Shown one piece after another: positions 52,184 through 53,129 of a stretch of DNA of 53,129 nucleotides. Made by a program: the position numbers and the translations under genes. Source of the DNA: Nocardioides halotolerans DSM 19273 (GTDB lineage Bacteria > Actinomycetota > Actinomycetes > Propionibacteriales > Nocardioidaceae); the NCBI RefSeq assembly GCF_000422805.1, contig NZ_AUGT01000030.1, positions 1 to 53,129 of the forward strand, given 5' to 3'. How positions within the stretch are numbered: position 1 is the stretch's first letter; every line of letters starts with the position of its first letter. The notes below the pieces were generated by a model. It saw only the letters and a program-made list of their open reading frames with translations, was not told the DNA's origin and made no database searches.

Positions 52184-53019
52184 CCCTTCACCGCCCCGGC
52201 GGTCAGCCCCGAGACCATCCGCCCCTGGACGAGCAGGAAGAAGATGATCACCGGCACCGCGATGAGCGTCGAGCCGGCCATCACGCCGCCCCAGTCGACG
52301 CCGCGGTTGACGTCGAGGAAGCTCGCCAGCCAGACCGGCAGCGTCTTCTTGTCTTCGCGGGTCATCACGACCACCGCGAGGGTGAACTCGTTCCACGCCT
52401 GGATGAACCCGAACACCCCGGTTGCGACCAGCCCGGGCGCGAGCAGGGGGAAGGTGACCTTGCGGAAGGCCTGGAAGCGCGAGCAGCCGTCCATCATCGC
52501 GGCCTCCTCGAGCTCGTAGGGCACGCCGGCCACGAAGCCGCGCAGCGTCCAGACCGTGAACGGCAGCACGTTGGCGACGTAGACCAGCGTGAGCCCGGCG
52601 ACGGTGTTGAGGAGGTGGAAGCCCTCGAGCATCTTGTACTGGCTGATGAAGAGGCCCTCGACGGGGATCATCTGGATCAGCAGCAGCGTGACGATGAAGC
52701 CCTTGCGGCCACGGAACCTGAACCGCGTGACGGCGAGCGCCGCCAGGAACGCGAAGGTCAGCGACACCGCGACCGTCGCGACGGTCACGCCGAGGCTCAT
52801 GAGGAGCGCGTCGAAGAACCGGCCGCCCGAGAGCACGCGCCGGTAGTTGTCGAAGGAGCCGCCCAGCGGCAGCCACGTCGGCTCGGGTGCGTTGATCTCG
52901 CGCCGCGGGAGGAGCGAGGTGTTCACCATCCAGTAGACGGGGAACGCGCACGCGACGAACACCACGAGGCCGGCGAGGTTGGCACCGAGCCGCACGGGCG
53001 CGGAGGCACGGCGGGGCAC
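52180..53019 (-). CDS. Carbohydrate ABC transporter permease (MalG/DasC type)
   Basis: A 279-residue MalG-type sugar permease with six helices and the EAA loop ELEEAAMMDGCSRFQAFRKVTFPLLAP that contacts the ATPase. Next to nagZ, a GlcNAc or chitobiose uptake system (DasABC/NgcEFG-like) is likely. The start is taken at GTG 53019, which shares a base with a TAG in another frame. Partner permease and binding protein would lie right of the window. Confidence 0.85.
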   Translation of the reverse strand: MPRRASAPVRLGANLAGLVVFVACAFPVYWMVNTSLLPRREINAPEPTWLPLGGSFDNYRRVLSGGRFFDALLMSLGVTVATVAVSLTFAFLAALAVTRFRFRGRKGFIVTLLLIQMIPVEGLFISQYKMLEGFHLLNTVAGLTLVYVANVLPFTVWTLRGFVAGVPYELEEAAMMDGCSRFQAFRKVTFPLLAPGLVATGVFGFIQAWNEFTLAVVVMTREDKKTLPVWLASFLDVNRGVDWGGVMAGSTLIAVPVIIFFLLVQGRMVSGLTAGAVKG

Positions 53020-53129
53020 TAGGCCGTGTCTCTCAGTTGCTGGTGGATGCCGGCGTCGTCCAGGCGCGCGCTGGCAAGGCGCCGGCATGCGCGCAGACTG
53101 GGCGTCTCCGAAGTGTCGGCAACGCCGCC
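53019..53129 (-). other. Open frame running off the right edge
   Basis: On the minus strand a 36-codon frame enters from the edge and stops at TAG 53019-53021, overlapping the permease GTG. Its end (RRLASARLDDAGIHQQLRDT) is hydrophilic and does not look like the C-terminus of a MalF-type permease. It may be a different gene or an insertion; nothing firmer can be said. Confidence 0.25.

Overview
This is a very GC-rich stretch with dense, often overlapping genes and many GTG (and a few TTG) starts. It reads as chromosome of a high-GC actinobacterium, most like Nocardioides or a relative in Nocardioidaceae. Supporting markers are a mycothiol-dependent (MDMPI) enzyme, a WhiB regulator, a FadE5-type acyl-CoA dehydrogenase, a DesA3-type desaturase with its reductase, a LysG/LysE pair and widespread TAnnnT boxes placed 6-8 bases before start codons (leaderless transcripts). 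The genus is an inference from gene content, not from a marker gene.

Layout. 1-130: the T-arm and acceptor 3' end of a glycine-type tRNA without a recognisable 5' half, plus a 16-bp direct repeat (a possible attachment-site scar). 0.1-9.9 kb: DUF2461 protein, SnoaL-like protein, cysteine-free Rrf2 regulator, FadE5-like acyl-CoA dehydrogenase, lipoprotein, lysG/lysE, a thioredoxin-NHL propeller protein, an MDMPI enzyme and an SDR. 9.9-12.7 kb: a MarR regulator divergent from a three-gene, translationally coupled operon encoding an EgtA-like glutamate-cysteine ligase, glutathione synthetase and a MAPEG protein: a glutathione cassette in a mycothiol-type organism, with two matching dyads over its promoter. 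12.6-19 kb: GNAT, Pro-rich membrane protein, PQQ-like propeller, VC0807-family protein with acdS (ACC deaminase), and pgm. 19-24.6 kb: an AlaX-like editing protein, an ATP-grasp-like protein and a 132-residue protein, divergent from a class V aminotransferase and a TMADH-like flavoenzyme that has lost one cluster cysteine. 24.6-30.4 kb: selO, a DMT exporter, a UvrA-like ATPase lacking the UvrB-binding domain, and divergently an XPF/ERCC4-type nuclease. 30.4-34.1 kb: DinB-like protein, two esterases, NTF2-like protein and quinone-oxidoreductase-like MDR. 34.2-37.7 kb: two tandem ABC-2 ATPase/permease pairs.

37.8-42.6 kb is the accessory-looking part: a cupin, a 3'-truncated IS110 transposase with its upstream non-coding flank, an HNH/DUF222 endonuclease whose zinc-binding tail carries a palindromic insertion, a small membrane protein and a WhiB7-like regulator. 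42.4-49.1 kb: a small conserved-looking ORF, a LAL-type LuxR regulator, a desaturase/reductase operon and its divergent PucR regulator. 49.1-53 kb: an amino-sugar operon (ABC permease, nagZ, ROK kinase, nagB) running off the right edge.

The best candidates for something undescribed are the UvrA-like/XPF-like divergent pair, the MarR-controlled glutathione cassette, and the AlaX/ATP-grasp/132-residue operon facing an aminotransferase. All functional links here are inferences from gene order and visible motifs; no database search was possible.
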